DNA of 64,000 nt, from positions 1 through 64,000 of the forward strand of contig CANJJS010000004.1 of the NCBI GenBank assembly GCA_947474705.1, in the 5' to 3' direction. The notes beneath the pieces were generated by a model. It was given only the letters and a program-made list of their open reading frames with translations. It was not told the DNA's origin and searched no databases. A program made the translations under genes and the position numbers. Positions within the stretch are counted from its first letter, which is position 1. Each line of letters starts with the position of its first letter. This DNA comes from Acetobacteraceae bacterium (GTDB lineage: Bacteria; Pseudomonadota; Alphaproteobacteria; Acetobacterales; Acetobacteraceae). Below are positions 63,212 to 64,000 of the stretch, in pieces.

Positions 63212-63691
63212 TTATACCCTCAGCAGACGAGTCATCCCGCTGTCCCGGGCGGCGTGACACAGGAAATCCACCAGCCCGCCAATGTCGGAAGTGCCGATGA
63301 CGGTGGCGACACGGGTCAGGCCGTGTAGTTCGGCGATCGCGTCGACCGCGCCCAGAAGTGCCGGGTTGCCGTCGGTCAGAAGCAGCACGGGCAGATCCGG
63401 ATCGTAGGCCGCCACGGTTTTCATGATATGGTATCCGTCCTGGTGCTTGCCATCCAGATCCGCGATGATCGCGATCGGGTGGATGCCGCGCAGCAGGGGT
63501 CTCAGGTCGTCGGCGCTGCTCGCGTGTTCCGCGCCGATTTCCAGGAAGCCGCAGATCGCATCGACCGGGTCCTGATTTTCGTCGGTATCCCGAACGATCA
63601 GAACCGCGTGCCTGACGGGATCCAGCCGGTCGCTGAAGGGATTCAATTCCACGACGGGATTGAGAAAAGCGGCCGTTCCGATGTGTACCAT
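63212..63691 (-). CDS. Stand-alone response-regulator receiver-like protein
   Basis: A 159-residue protein with one CheY-like receiver domain (about 27-150) and a 26-residue N-terminal extension. HAVLIVRDTDENQD gives the acidic pocket, the phospho-acceptor Asp is in IAIIADLDGKHQDGY, and VLLLTDG supplies the conserved Thr. The usual C-terminal Lys-Pro is replaced around VIGTSDIGG, so phosphorylation-induced signalling may differ. No histidine kinase or output domain accompanies it. CGGAGG precedes the ATG by 6 bases. Confidence 0.72.
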   Translation of the reverse strand: MVHIGTAAFLNPVVELNPFSDRLDPVRHAVLIVRDTDENQDPVDAICGFLEIGAEHASSADDLRPLLRGIHPIAIIADLDGKHQDGYHIMKTVAAYDPDLPVLLLTDGNPALLGAVDAIAELHGLTRVATVIGTSDIGGLVDFLCHAARDSGMTRLLRV

Positions 63692-63855
63692 AGTCGCCTC
63701 CGGTGAACCGTTCGGCGGAGAACCGTTTTTTCCGGCCCCGCTCGATGACCGATCTTTGCGGCAACATCGAACTCAAAGATAGATCGTTTGACGTTAGTAA
63801 ACCGTGAACTACCGTGAATTCCACCTGGTCCGTGCCCGAAAACGCGTTTTCACTG

Positions 63856-64000
63856 TCACGATCCCGTCCGTTTTTCCCTGTCGATGGCTTCTTGTATGCG
63901 TCTCCTCGCATCGTCGGCATCGCCCCATCCCGCGATTTTCACCCATTTGCCGGGTTCGAGATCCTTGTAATGCTCGAAGAAGTGCTGGATTTGTTCCAAT
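63856..64000 (-). CDS. ppa: Inorganic pyrophosphatase, 3' end (cut by window edge)
   Basis: The last 47 codons of a gene entering from the right edge. The peptide [19 protein letters not shown] then [16 protein letters not shown] is the characteristic C-terminus of family I soluble pyrophosphatases, including the conserved Tyr-Lys pair of the active site ([10 protein letters not shown]). The enzyme hydrolyses pyrophosphate to drive biosynthesis. It lies 164 bases upstream of the receiver-like gene on the same strand. Confidence 0.92.
   Translation of the reverse strand, partial: LEQIQHFFEHYKDLEPGKWVKIAGWGDADDARRRIQEAIDREKRTGS

Overview
The window is high-GC, densely coding chromosomal DNA from an alphaproteobacterium, most likely a member of the Rhodospirillales close to the Acetobacteraceae. 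This placement is inferred from hopanoid side-chain genes, an alphaproteobacterial TIGR02302-type protein next to lysA, a SAM-II riboswitch ahead of metZ, an ApaG/FolE/NusB/Rib neighbourhood and OmpA-like barrels. I see no rRNA, no CRISPR array, no insertion sequence and no prophage. Both ends cut through genes: mmsB at the left, inorganic pyrophosphatase at the right.

Layout. 1-3.7 kb: end of a valine-catabolism-like locus (mmsB, a DUF3237 gene, a divergent acyl-CoA dehydrogenase) and a lone family-5 solute-binding protein. 3.8-8.2 kb: lysA, a TIGR02302/DUF4175 membrane protein, tRNA-Arg(CCG) and a small membrane protein. 8.4-17.0 kb: an isoprenoid/hopanoid block, with ispH-hpnH on the minus strand and ispA-dxs-hpnM-hpnI-hpnJ on the plus strand; hpnK is not present. 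17.5-22.9 kb: kup, an LLM-class oxidoreductase whose 3' end is caught in a four-copy 29-bp tandem repeat, a flavodoxin-like gene without an ATG start, then selA followed directly by the selenocysteine tRNA gene, without selB. 23.0-24.9 kb: two related outer-membrane barrel genes separated by a strong terminator.

25-36 kb: housekeeping genes (2-hydroxyacid dehydrogenase, VOC protein, hslO, a lipoprotein, folE, apaG, a type-1 periplasmic-binding protein, metZ under a SAM-II riboswitch) and the riboflavin operon ribD-ribE-ribB-ribH-nusB. Its RibBA-type protein has lost the zinc cysteines of the GTP cyclohydrolase II half (RibBX architecture). 36.4-42.3 kb: a secreted vanadium-haloperoxidase-like protein with a PEP-CTERM-like tail and a cysteine-rich insertion, an SDR, an AmpG-like MFS protein, a GNAT and an amidase.

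42.8-53.2 kb holds the most interesting locus: a tight six-gene operon of a type I secretion ABC exporter with C39-like domain, an HlyD adaptor, a Sel1-repeat protein, a 904-residue multidomain glycosyltransferase-like protein, a protein with ChW-like repeats, and a GT4 glycosyltransferase. No secreted substrate and no TolC-type outer-membrane protein are in view. It looks like a secretion-plus-glycosylation apparatus for an exported surface protein. 53.2-64 kb: a DsbA/ScsC-like thiol oxidoreductase, a gamma-glutamyltransferase-like lipoprotein, an aminotransferase preceded by a short upstream ORF, ppsR, a GT9 heptosyltransferase, amtB, a UbiH-type hydroxylase, an acyltransferase-3 protein, a stand-alone receiver-like protein and the 3' end of ppa.
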